Below are positions 9,801 to 15,466 of a stretch of DNA of 52,248 nt, piece by piece. Position 1 is the stretch's first letter; every line of letters starts with the position of its first letter. The position numbers and the translations under genes were made by a program. The notes under the pieces are model-generated. The model saw nothing but the letters and a program-made list of their open reading frames with translations, had not been told where the DNA came from and did not search any database. The DNA comes from Pseudoflavonifractor sp. (GTDB lineage: Bacteria > Bacteroidota > Bacteroidia > Bacteroidales > Muribaculaceae): positions 489,595 to 541,842 of the forward strand of contig JAMPAQ010000001.1 in assembly GCA_023667145.1 (NCBI GenBank), given 5' to 3'.

Positions 9801-9887
9801 TTTAATGAAATGTCAACCGAAAACGTGCGCTACCATAAGGTTACTTGTTACCAAGACCTTATTGACGCTATGACCGCCGCTAAATAA
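6825..9887 (+). CDS. res: Type III restriction enzyme, Res subunit (ATPase and endonuclease)
   Basis: This is the restriction subunit that, with Mod, uses ATP to communicate along DNA and cut near unmethylated sites. Walker A is METGTGKTY near residues 99-107 and motif II is IIMDEPQKM near 230. Helicase motif VI-like residues RQEVGRGLRI lie near 565. The C-terminal PD-(D/E)xK nuclease is visible as APDWAI near 946-951 and AETKG near 966. The length of 1020 residues is typical, and nothing suggests truncation. It is translated directly behind mod. GC content is high and even, unlike the middle of mod and the AbiGi-like gene, so the two R-M ends look like one ancestral unit. Confidence 0.93.
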   Translation: MKFKFKIQGYQTDAVQNTTAIFTGQPNRDASKYRRDLGKRGKDVIRFDGDDDGYRNADVELSSKQLLENLHSVQTAAGVPLSKSLSKVDGLGAVNLDVEMETGTGKTYVYIKTMFELNKLYGWSKFIIVVPSIAIREGVAKSFRMLEEHFMEHYGKKARWFVYNSSNLNQLDQFSQDAGLNVMIINTQAFAASLKEGGRSKESRIIYSKRDEFASRRPIDVIAANRPIIIMDEPQKMEGAATQSALKKFNPLFVLNYSATHKTKHDTVYALDAFDAYRERLVKRIKVIGFELKNLRGTNGYMYLDNIILSPNKPPMARISIEVKNAAGEPRRHFKTFGVGDSLFVESNELLQYKDYTVAEIFPGSATQPVGYVTFTNGVTLRKGDVVGDTNELHMQRVQIRETIKAHFEKERKLFKKGIKCLSLFFIDEVAKYRSYDSDGNPVKGIFQQIFEEEYARLVNEEYHIFDEEYNEYLRRFYPYQTHRGYFSIDKRGKMIDTKTKRGSDVSEEASDYDLILRDKERLLSFDEPTRFIFSHSALREGWDNPNVFQICTLRHSNSTTAKRQEVGRGLRIAVDRNGIRQDKELLGDEVHNINVLTVIANESYSDFTNALQRETREALRERASKASTNYFEGKTIKVDGQPHVITDTEAARIMIYLEDNEYVDDDGNITPKYHADVASDSLAPLGNKLAPMAEGVTRLINSIFDPSLLDDMTENGGKTKLPEPRLNANFAKPEFQALWNAINHQYVYTVSYDTAELVKNAILHLNTDELQVRTLRYIKIEGQQQDEDVTQFGDTKSSSNELTDVSTSSVKYDLIGQVAKGANITRRTASKILQGLRPSKLALFRNNPEEFIRKVIQIIREQKATMIVDHIHYHLTDGKYDSDIFTAASKADFDKAYQATKHVTDYVVSDSIGERNFAHDLDEANEVVVYAKLPRSFQIPTPVGNYAPDWAIAMQKGDVKHIFFIAETKGSLQSMQLNAIENAKIDCCTQLFNEMSTENVRYHKVTCYQDLIDAMTAAK

Positions 9888-9928
9888 AATTTAACTTATA
9901 TGTGCAGAAAAATTGCCCACCAATGTAC

Positions 9929-9936
9929 TAATTTTG
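9929..9936 (+). promoter_or_regulatory. Candidate Bacteroidetes -7 box upstream of the small genes after res
   Basis: TAATTTTG matches the TAnnTTTG -7 consensus. A good -33 TTTG at the usual 19-21 base spacing is not visible. It would give the sORF and coiled-coil gene their own transcript, separate from the R-M operon. Confidence 0.4.
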
Positions 9937-9986
9937 CACATGAAAGTCATATCGACTTCCCTCGGAACTATAAAACCTGATTTATT

Positions 9987-10064
9987 ATGTCGATAATTAT
10001 CATGCTTTTGTGCGGATTTGCATGGCTCGGTCAAGCATTGAAGGATGGTGGCAATGTGCATTAA
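9987..10064 (+). CDS. Possible 25-residue hydrophobic peptide
   Basis: This short open frame starts with ATG at 9987 and ends with TAA at 10062-10064. The peptide begins MSIIIMLLCGFAWLGQALK: a hydrophobic segment of about 17 residues, then a short charged tail. It would make a single membrane helix. It sits about 50 bases after the TAATTTTG box and 21 bases before the next gene, as expected for the first gene of a small operon. Such frames are easily found by chance, so the call depends on position and hydrophobicity; no family is recognised. Confidence 0.35.
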   Translation: MSIIIMLLCGFAWLGQALKDGGNVH

Positions 10065-10085
10065 TCTGATATATGTAGAGAACTT

Positions 10086-10460
10086 ATGAGCTTTTGGAAT
10101 TTTCTTGGTGGTTTTGCCCTGTTTAATACGGTTTGCGATATGTTTTCAAGTAAGCCGAAGCGTACGTATGTTCCTCCCCGGCAACATTTTCATGATTATG
10201 ACCATGAGGATTATCTGGCGTTAGGAACGGATGCCTCAGATGTCGAGACTTTACAAAACAAAGTCGATGAAATGCAATTACGACTGGCTGAAACTGATGT
10301 AATGTCAGAACGCTACGATGAATTGCAAGAACGGATTGACGAGTTTCAAGACCGAATTGACTGCTTGGAGGAAATTGATGATATGCAGGATGAACTTGAT
10401 GACCTGCGCGATGAGTTGGACGACCTCGAATTCGACCGCGACCTGTACGATGACTTCTAA
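10086..10460 (+). CDS. Small acidic coiled-coil protein, unknown function
   Basis: The 124-residue product has three parts. There is a hydrophobic N-terminus (about residues 3-20, MSFWNFLGGFALFNTVCDMF), which may insert in the membrane or be a hydrophobic helix. A basic, proline-containing linker spans about 22-35. A long acidic region from about 50 to 120 has the heptad-like spacing of leucines and isoleucines expected of a coiled coil, ending in runs of D, E and L. I do not recognise the family. It lies between res and the convergent AbiE pair, inside the defence island. Whether it works with the R-M operon is unknown. Confidence 0.65.
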   Translation: MSFWNFLGGFALFNTVCDMFSSKPKRTYVPPRQHFHDYDHEDYLALGTDASDVETLQNKVDEMQLRLAETDVMSERYDELQERIDEFQDRIDCLEEIDDMQDELDDLRDELDDLEFDRDLYDDF

Positions 10461-10499
10461 TGAGCCGTTACCTCAGAGGAAATTCTCTATAAAAACAAG

Positions 10500-10540
10500 T
10501 TCAGTTCAATTCGGGTAATATATACCCAAATCAATCTGAA
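10500..10540. terminator. Imperfect inverted repeat between convergent genes
   Basis: TTCAGTTCAATTCGGGTA (10500-10517) pairs imperfectly with the sequence at 10523-10540, with the five central base pairs GGGTA/TACCC and the outer TTCAG/CTGAA intact. It lies between the coiled-coil gene and the end of abiEii, where a shared terminator is expected. There is no strong T tract. Confidence 0.4.
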
Positions 10541-10604
10541 CCTATATATTCAGGCCAATGAAAGAATAATTGGGCAATGAAAAAAAGGCTGGCGAAAAGA
10601 AAAA

Positions 10605-11609
10605 TTATGCTTTTCTGAATGTCTCTTGCAGTTCGCTGATATGTGAAATCAAATTATCGTATGTCATTTCATCTCCATAAATCATTGACTTTTGCATTGA
10701 ATCGTAATCTCTACGCCATTCCGACTCATACTCTTTCGGTGGAACAAGCACTATACGGTGTCGAATGTCGGGAGTGTAATCTACACCCCGGATTGATGTG
10801 AAGACTTCGCGATGATGGCGAATGGTCTCCCATAGTTCAGTGTCATTTACACCAGCCAATATGTCTTCATGTCTCATCAAGTGCTCCAAATCGTAAAGAT
10901 GCCTTGACTTACGGTTGGCTTTCGCACCCATTTCAGTAGTGAAAAGTTCGTGAAGTAGAAATGCCTTTTCCAAGAACGTCTTTTGAGGAACGGCGCATAC
11001 GATTTTGTTGTCAACAACAGAGGTCTCAATGTTGCTGTTTTCTGAAATCATAGACTTGACAAAGGCTTCTGATGTCGGTTCAAAGAGTGAACGGGCACCG
11101 ACTTCAAGAAGCACTTCCGGGCGAAGGTAGCCATCGCCGCTATCGAACACGGATTTATATGCGATATGAATTTTCCTGGGCTCAGGATATGTGCCGTCTC
11201 CTTCTCCATCCGGTTCGGGGACAATTTCACAGTACGTGTCGATACCATAGTCGCGCAACGATGCGGCAATGTCAGACGCGAGTTTTTCCTTCACGAACAA
11301 GGATGACTCTTTTCTCAACTTCTTCAGTTGCTTTTTTGTCAGGTCTCCTTCCAATCCGAATAACGACCGGTCCATAGCGAGGTCGATGTCTTCTGAGAAG
11401 CGGTGAATCAGCTTCCATACCTTGCTGAGAGAAGAACCTCCCTTGAATACAAATTTGTCAGCGTACGGTAGCCCGAACACTACCTGCAACAGTGATGTTA
11501 CCCACATGTCCTTTTCAATGGCACGAGGATCTGAGATTCCAACTCTCAGAGCTATCTGCTCATATATAGTCTTACGCTGGACATCAGTCCGTTTAAGAAA
11601 GTTCTGCAT
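10605..11609 (-). CDS. AbiEii/AbiGii-type nucleotidyltransferase toxin (type IV TA)
   Basis: This 334-residue protein is a DNA-polymerase-beta-like nucleotidyltransferase of the AbiEii/AbiGii toxin family. The signature is seen as FKGGSSLSK near residues 55-63 followed by RFSEDIDLAM near 70-79, giving the G-S and D-x-D residues that bind nucleotide and metal. Family members arrest growth by nucleotidyl transfer (to tRNA in studied homologues) when infection disturbs the antitoxin. The gene is the second of a minus-strand pair; its ATG lies 17 bases inside the antitoxin gene, the usual antitoxin-first arrangement. The reading frame is complete. Confidence 0.88.
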   Translation of the reverse strand: MQNFLKRTDVQRKTIYEQIALRVGISDPRAIEKDMWVTSLLQVVFGLPYADKFVFKGGSSLSKVWKLIHRFSEDIDLAMDRSLFGLEGDLTKKQLKKLRKESSLFVKEKLASDIAASLRDYGIDTYCEIVPEPDGEGDGTYPEPRKIHIAYKSVFDSGDGYLRPEVLLEVGARSLFEPTSEAFVKSMISENSNIETSVVDNKIVCAVPQKTFLEKAFLLHELFTTEMGAKANRKSRHLYDLEHLMRHEDILAGVNDTELWETIRHHREVFTSIRGVDYTPDIRHRIVLVPPKEYESEWRRDYDSMQKSMIYGDEMTYDNLISHISELQETFRKA

Positions 11610-12207
11610 AACTTCGTTTTATAAAAGCCCTTATCCATTCGGGCATAAGTGGATAATCTTCTGCAATTACGTTCTGCGGAACTTGTGTAAGCAAGTCCTT
11701 GACACGTTTCTCCTGCTCTTCCGACAAATTCCCTTTGCCGATTTCCTGCAAAGCGAATGTCAGCATCGCGGAGAGTTTGTTTTTGAACGCAAGCCTTTTG
11801 GGGACAACCCTAAGAAAGGTGATGCCCCTGCCATTGTATATTTTTATATTTCTTGGTGCACCGTCAGTGTAATAGACAGCATTCATCGGAACCTGCGTGG
11901 ACAATCCGAGACGATTGAGTGCATAATCACCGGTTGGCATGATTCTGGATTTATCTCGCTTGGCAATTGCATCTGCTATTTCCTCCAACGTAGGATATAT
12001 GACTCCAAGCCCCAATTCAGTGTCGATTTGAGGACGGCAATATATGCCTCTTGATAGCCGGATAATTTTATTTGCACCGGCAAGCCGTTCCAAAGCCTTG
12101 TTGACAGCAATGCCGCCATAGAGGTGCGAGAAGTCAGACGCAAAGATTATTGCGCCTTTCTTCCTCCTTTTTATTGAGTTATATATTTTATCCTCAATGC
12201 TTTCCAT
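11593..12207 (-). CDS. AbiEi-type antitoxin, DUF6088 family, transcriptional autorepressor
   Basis: The 204-residue protein matches DUF6088/AbiEi antitoxins. An N-terminal winged helix-turn-helix (about residues 1-75, including AVNKALERLAGANKIIRLSRGIY) precedes a C-terminal domain (80-200) with ALNRLGLSTQVP and IKIYNGRGI. Studied AbiEi proteins block the effect of AbiEii without stable contact (type IV) and repress their own promoter by binding inverted repeats. Here a palindrome at 12258-12292 contains a -7 box 50-60 bases upstream of the ATG, fitting that mode of control. The last 17 bases overlap the toxin gene. Confidence 0.87.
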   Translation of the reverse strand: MESIEDKIYNSIKRRKKGAIIFASDFSHLYGGIAVNKALERLAGANKIIRLSRGIYCRPQIDTELGLGVIYPTLEEIADAIAKRDKSRIMPTGDYALNRLGLSTQVPMNAVYYTDGAPRNIKIYNGRGITFLRVVPKRLAFKNKLSAMLTFALQEIGKGNLSEEQEKRVKDLLTQVPQNVIAEDYPLMPEWIRAFIKRSYAELS

Positions 12208-12257
12208 TGGTTATGTCAAATTTTGTTTGTCGTGCACATCTGTAATATGCCTAATTA

Positions 12258-12292
12258 TTTTGTCGCAAATTTAGTAAATTTTTACGACAAAA
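12258..12292 (-). promoter_or_regulatory. Palindromic operator overlapping the abiE promoter
   Basis: TTTTGTCG (12258-12265) and CGACAAAA (12285-12292) are perfect inverted arms. Inside them AAATTT occurs twice around the centre. The minus strand reads TAAATTTG at 12273-12266, a -7 box for abiEi lying inside the palindrome. A second TTTGTCG copy sits near 12224-12231. Binding by the AbiEi protein is inferred. The palindrome also follows the integrase stop and could double as its terminator. Confidence 0.55.
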
Positions 12293-12297
12293 CCAAA

Positions 12298-13734
12298 TCA
12301 GAACACCTCGTCCTTCTTGCCGTTGATGATTGCGTCTATCTCGTCGGCGATTTCATCACTCGACAATTTTATGTAGTCGCGGAAGGTTTTCTGCGTCTTG
12401 TGGCCGCTGACGTGCATCATCTGGAGGTCGGTGAATCTGTGGGAGAGGTACATGTTGGTGATTCCGCTGCGCCGGGCAGTGTGGGTGGTCACGCTCTCGG
12501 CTCGTGTAACGAGTGGTTCTCCTTTCTCATTGTATTCAACCTTCATCTTGCCCTCCTTTATGTTTTTTCGTTGCTTCATCGTCAGAGTTGTAGGAACTTT
12601 TATGGCAAGAGAGGGGACGGTGGCTGACAATTCAGTCAAAATATTCTTGATGTAGCGATTGATAATCACATCGCTTATTGACGGCAGCTGATAATTATAT
12701 TTCTCGCAGATGGTCTGTAGATTTGGATTCATTATGGGTATCTTCACTTCTGTACGGGTCTTCTGTTGGATAAGCCGAATTATGGGCGTACCCTTCGCTG
12801 TAGTCGTAAAATCCTCAGGCTCGATATTGCTATAGTCACTGACTCGTTGGCAAGTGTAACAGCCTACAAGGAAAATATCACGCACCTGCTCTTTCAATCC
12901 GGTCAACGGCATCTCATACAATGCCTGCAATTCGGCTTCCGTCAGATAGATTTCAGCCGCTTTGTCAGATTCCTCAATCTTACGTTTTGAGAAACAGTTG
13001 GTGGCGCGGTCATTATTGTGAAAACCGTCATCGTAAGCGTAGCCCACAATAGCACGGAAGGAAACAAGATATTTGTTGATGGAAGTTACCATATAGCCGT
13101 TCTTCTCCAGATGATGTGTGAATTTCGTCACAAGGTCACGGTCAACGTCCTGCCATGTCAACTCGTGCTTCGGGTCAAATCCGCCATAGAGTTTTCTGAA
13201 ACTTCCCCATGCTTTGCAGCTCCCCGGAGTATAGGGTGTATTTCCGTTCAGTCGTTTGCGGGATTTTATGTCTTTGACAAAATTATCGAGATAATTCCAA
13301 ATACTGGCGCGGGCATCTTCGGCTGCCTTTTTCTCAGCGGCTTCCTTTTCTCGTTGCTTCTGCTCTTCTTTTTGCAGAGCCAATTCCTCTGCTTCCTTCT
13401 GCTTTCGGATAATCTCTGATTTCTTCGGATTTGCGATGGCCAATATCTCAGCCTTTACTTTCTCGCGGTCAAATTCCGGAGCCTCCATCTCACGTTTCAG
13501 CATAACCTCGATGCGCCCCAACTTATCATGTAATTTGGGATTGTCCTTTCGATGCCGGGCGAGAGCATCCTCGCTTGACACTGCATTATTCCATTCGGCC
13601 ACGTTCGCCTGAAGATGAGATGTGAATTGCACATCAATTTTCCGCACCGGATCCTGCACCCTTACGAAAAGGGTAGCCTTTTCTTTATTCTTGTCTTTCG
13701 ACAGAAAATAAAATCTTGAGAGAGTCTTAGCCAT
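12298..13734 (-). CDS. Tyrosine-type site-specific recombinase (integrase)
   Basis: The 478-residue protein is a tyrosine recombinase of the type used by Bacteroidetes integrative elements. About residues 1-95 form an arm-DNA-binding domain and about 70-135 a highly charged helical stretch. A core-binding SAM-like domain follows (about 145-245), then the catalytic domain. Catalytic residues can be read as the Arg in TCQRVSDYSN near 295, the HTARR box near 420, the His in HVSGHKTQ near 443, and the Tyr in TFRDYIKLS near 455. The frame is intact, so it may be active. It lies at the right edge of the defence island, reading inward, next to a truncated host gene. A TATCTTTG box on the minus strand at 13859-13852 is a candidate promoter. 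Confidence 0.92.
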   Translation of the reverse strand: MAKTLSRFYFLSKDKNKEKATLFVRVQDPVRKIDVQFTSHLQANVAEWNNAVSSEDALARHRKDNPKLHDKLGRIEVMLKREMEAPEFDREKVKAEILAIANPKKSEIIRKQKEAEELALQKEEQKQREKEAAEKKAAEDARASIWNYLDNFVKDIKSRKRLNGNTPYTPGSCKAWGSFRKLYGGFDPKHELTWQDVDRDLVTKFTHHLEKNGYMVTSINKYLVSFRAIVGYAYDDGFHNNDRATNCFSKRKIEESDKAAEIYLTEAELQALYEMPLTGLKEQVRDIFLVGCYTCQRVSDYSNIEPEDFTTTAKGTPIIRLIQQKTRTEVKIPIMNPNLQTICEKYNYQLPSISDVIINRYIKNILTELSATVPSLAIKVPTTLTMKQRKNIKEGKMKVEYNEKGEPLVTRAESVTTHTARRSGITNMYLSHRFTDLQMMHVSGHKTQKTFRDYIKLSSDEIADEIDAIINGKKDEVF

Positions 13735-13982
13735 AATTCAAATGGATTTATAGTTGTTCATGCTGATTCAGAAGTCTCACCAAGCCGACATAATGCAACT
13801 TCGTTGCAATGTGGTTCGGGTTCCGAAGCAACCCGATGAGATTTCCGAATGCAAAGATAGGAAACTTTTCTTAAAGTTCCCTATAAAGTTCCCTATAAAT
13901 TTTGAATTCTAACATATCGTCATAAATCTAAAATAATCTAATATCATTTATTATCAATATCATAACATCTAATGCAATTTAA
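13735..13982. promoter_or_regulatory. Integrase leader and AT-rich probable attachment region
   Basis: No gene is seen here. From the integrase outward there are two small hairpins, GCAAC/GTTGC near 13796-13808 and CGGGTT/AACCCG near 13817-13835. A minus-strand -7 box TATCTTTG lies at 13852-13859, and AGTTCCCTATAA occurs twice in tandem near 13875-13899. The rest is very AT-rich up to the broken surface-protein gene. The tandem repeats could be integrase arm sites and the attachment core probably lies within about 13,900-14,000; neither can be proved without the left end. Confidence 0.45.
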
Positions 13983-15218
13983 TCGAATCAATTACAATTC
14001 ACTCATAATGGTGCTGGGTATACCACTCAAGGTACGTGGACTTTTCGCCATGACGGGACTTACGAATGGCATGTGAAAAACTACTATGGTTATGGAACTA
14101 CCAGAATTGGCAGATGGGGGTATATTGTCGATAAAGGGATATTAAGTACCGATAACGAGGGTTGGAACTGGCAGATTGAGAATGTCGATGATGACCATTG
14201 GATAGGGACTGTAATATCCAAGACCAACCCTGAAACTCACACGTACGTACGCAAGGAAGCTGCTATATCTATGCCACAACCGTACATACTGGATTATCTT
14301 CCTAATGCCGTGGAACTTAATCTGACCATCAATAATTACTTTCTACACGGCGGTCCAATGAAAATAGGTATATGCTACGGTACCGAATATGAGTCCGACT
14401 TTTCAAATTTCAGGCGTATATATGTCACCGAAATCAATAAGAAGGAACCAGATTCGCAAGACCTTAACGAATCCATAAATGGCATAACAACCATGACACT
14501 GTCGGGTCTGATATCAGATACTAAATATCGTATCTGTGGATTTGTGGAACTTTCTGACGGCACGTCTATATATGGAGAAACCAATAATGTCATTTCTCCG
14601 ACGCTTCCTGATGTGGATGTCGTCTACATGGGTGATGTTCCCTCGGCTGATGGATATGTGTATTTATGGGCGACCAACGACCTAAATACCGATGGTACAT
14701 GGCGTAATCCATTGACTGAGCCTGCGGAAAACAAGAGCTATACGATATCAATCCATGAATTTGACAAGGCAATTGCATCTCTCGGTAATGGCTGGTCATA
14801 TCCTACTCCCGACAACTGGCGTTTTATTCGTAAAGAGACCTCGTCAACTTCTATGGGACTGTTCGGGCCGCAACTTCTTGGTTCAAATACGTATTATGGA
14901 ATCACAATTCCATCCCAACGAAATGACAAATCCATAACCCTCACATTCATGGATGACGATGGGAAAAATTACAACGACAAATACATCTATTCGTTTTATT
15001 TCCTAAAAGGATCTTCAACGCAAAGTGATTATTACCCTGGCCCGATATATTATACATATATAATGTCTCCGCTCGTCGGGATGTATGATTGCAAATATCC
15101 AGTACAACAATACGATGAAGGCATAGGGTTCTATGTCAATTTTATGACTGGAAGCTCCTACTACAGCCGTCCAGTCATGCGTTGTCGTCCAGTGTACAAG
15201 GCAAAAGTCGCGTGGTGA
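13983..15218 (+). pseudogene. 5'-truncated secreted surface protein (FN3-like, fimbrillin/major-paralogous type)
   Basis: A plus-strand frame is open from 13983, right after an in-frame TAA, to a stop at 15218. The only start-like codon near the front is a GTG at 14073, but the codons before it read as protein (for example GTWTFRHDGTYEWH), so 14073 is not a real start and the 5' end is missing. The remnant has a lipocalin-like strand-rich piece, then a fibronectin III-like domain with a conserved-type segment (LSGLISDTKYRICGF). The C-terminal part carries SYPTPDNWRF, as in Bacteroidales surface lipoproteins. No signal peptide remains. The simplest reading is that island integration cut the gene; the other part may lie past the island's left end. 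Confidence 0.65.
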
Positions 15219-15249
15219 GAAAACATCGTACCAATAAATAATCAAAGGA

Positions 15250-15284
15250 ATCCCGTGAGACCGCCATCTTACGGGATCTTTTTA
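15250..15284 (+). terminator. Rho-independent terminator after the truncated surface gene
   Basis: ATCCCGT (15250-15256) pairs with ACGGGAT (15271-15277) and is followed by CTTTTTA, a standard stem and T tract. Confidence 0.75.
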
Positions 15285-15393
15285 TATATTAATTTCGGAA
15301 TATTTCACCGCTCCCAACCTCGTACTTAGATAGGGTAGTCCATGGATTTTTTTGATTTGGACGGATTATTTTTATCAATCCGTTCAATTATGC

Positions 15394-15401
15394 TATCTTT
15401 G
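15394..15401 (+). promoter_or_regulatory. -7 box of the threonine operon promoter
   Basis: TATCTTTG is a perfect Bacteroidetes -7 box 65 bases before thrA. A TTTG -33 box at the best spacing is not obvious. A small hairpin GGCGT/ACGCC at about 15414-15434 follows in the leader. I see no leader peptide rich in threonine or isoleucine codons. Confidence 0.6.
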
Positions 15402-15466
15402 TAGTGATAAACAGGCGTGAGTTGTTTTTACGCCGGCATATTCATAATCAACATTAATCTCACTAA

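Noticed and set aside
140-9887. DISARM or BREX system
   Set aside because: The DISARM genes drmB (DUF1998) and drmC and the BREX genes pglZ and brxC are absent; only the helicase type is reminiscent.
13873-13900. Tandem AGTTCCCTATAA repeats considered as a CRISPR or minisatellite
   Set aside because: There are only two copies with no spacers and no cas genes in the window.
14073-15218. Intact gene starting at the GTG at 14073
   Set aside because: The open frame and protein-like residues continue upstream of that GTG, and there is no signal peptide, so it is treated as a 5'-truncated pseudogene.
15402-15466. Threonine attenuator or leader peptide before thrA
   Set aside because: The leader is short, with one weak hairpin and no reading frame rich in threonine or isoleucine codons.
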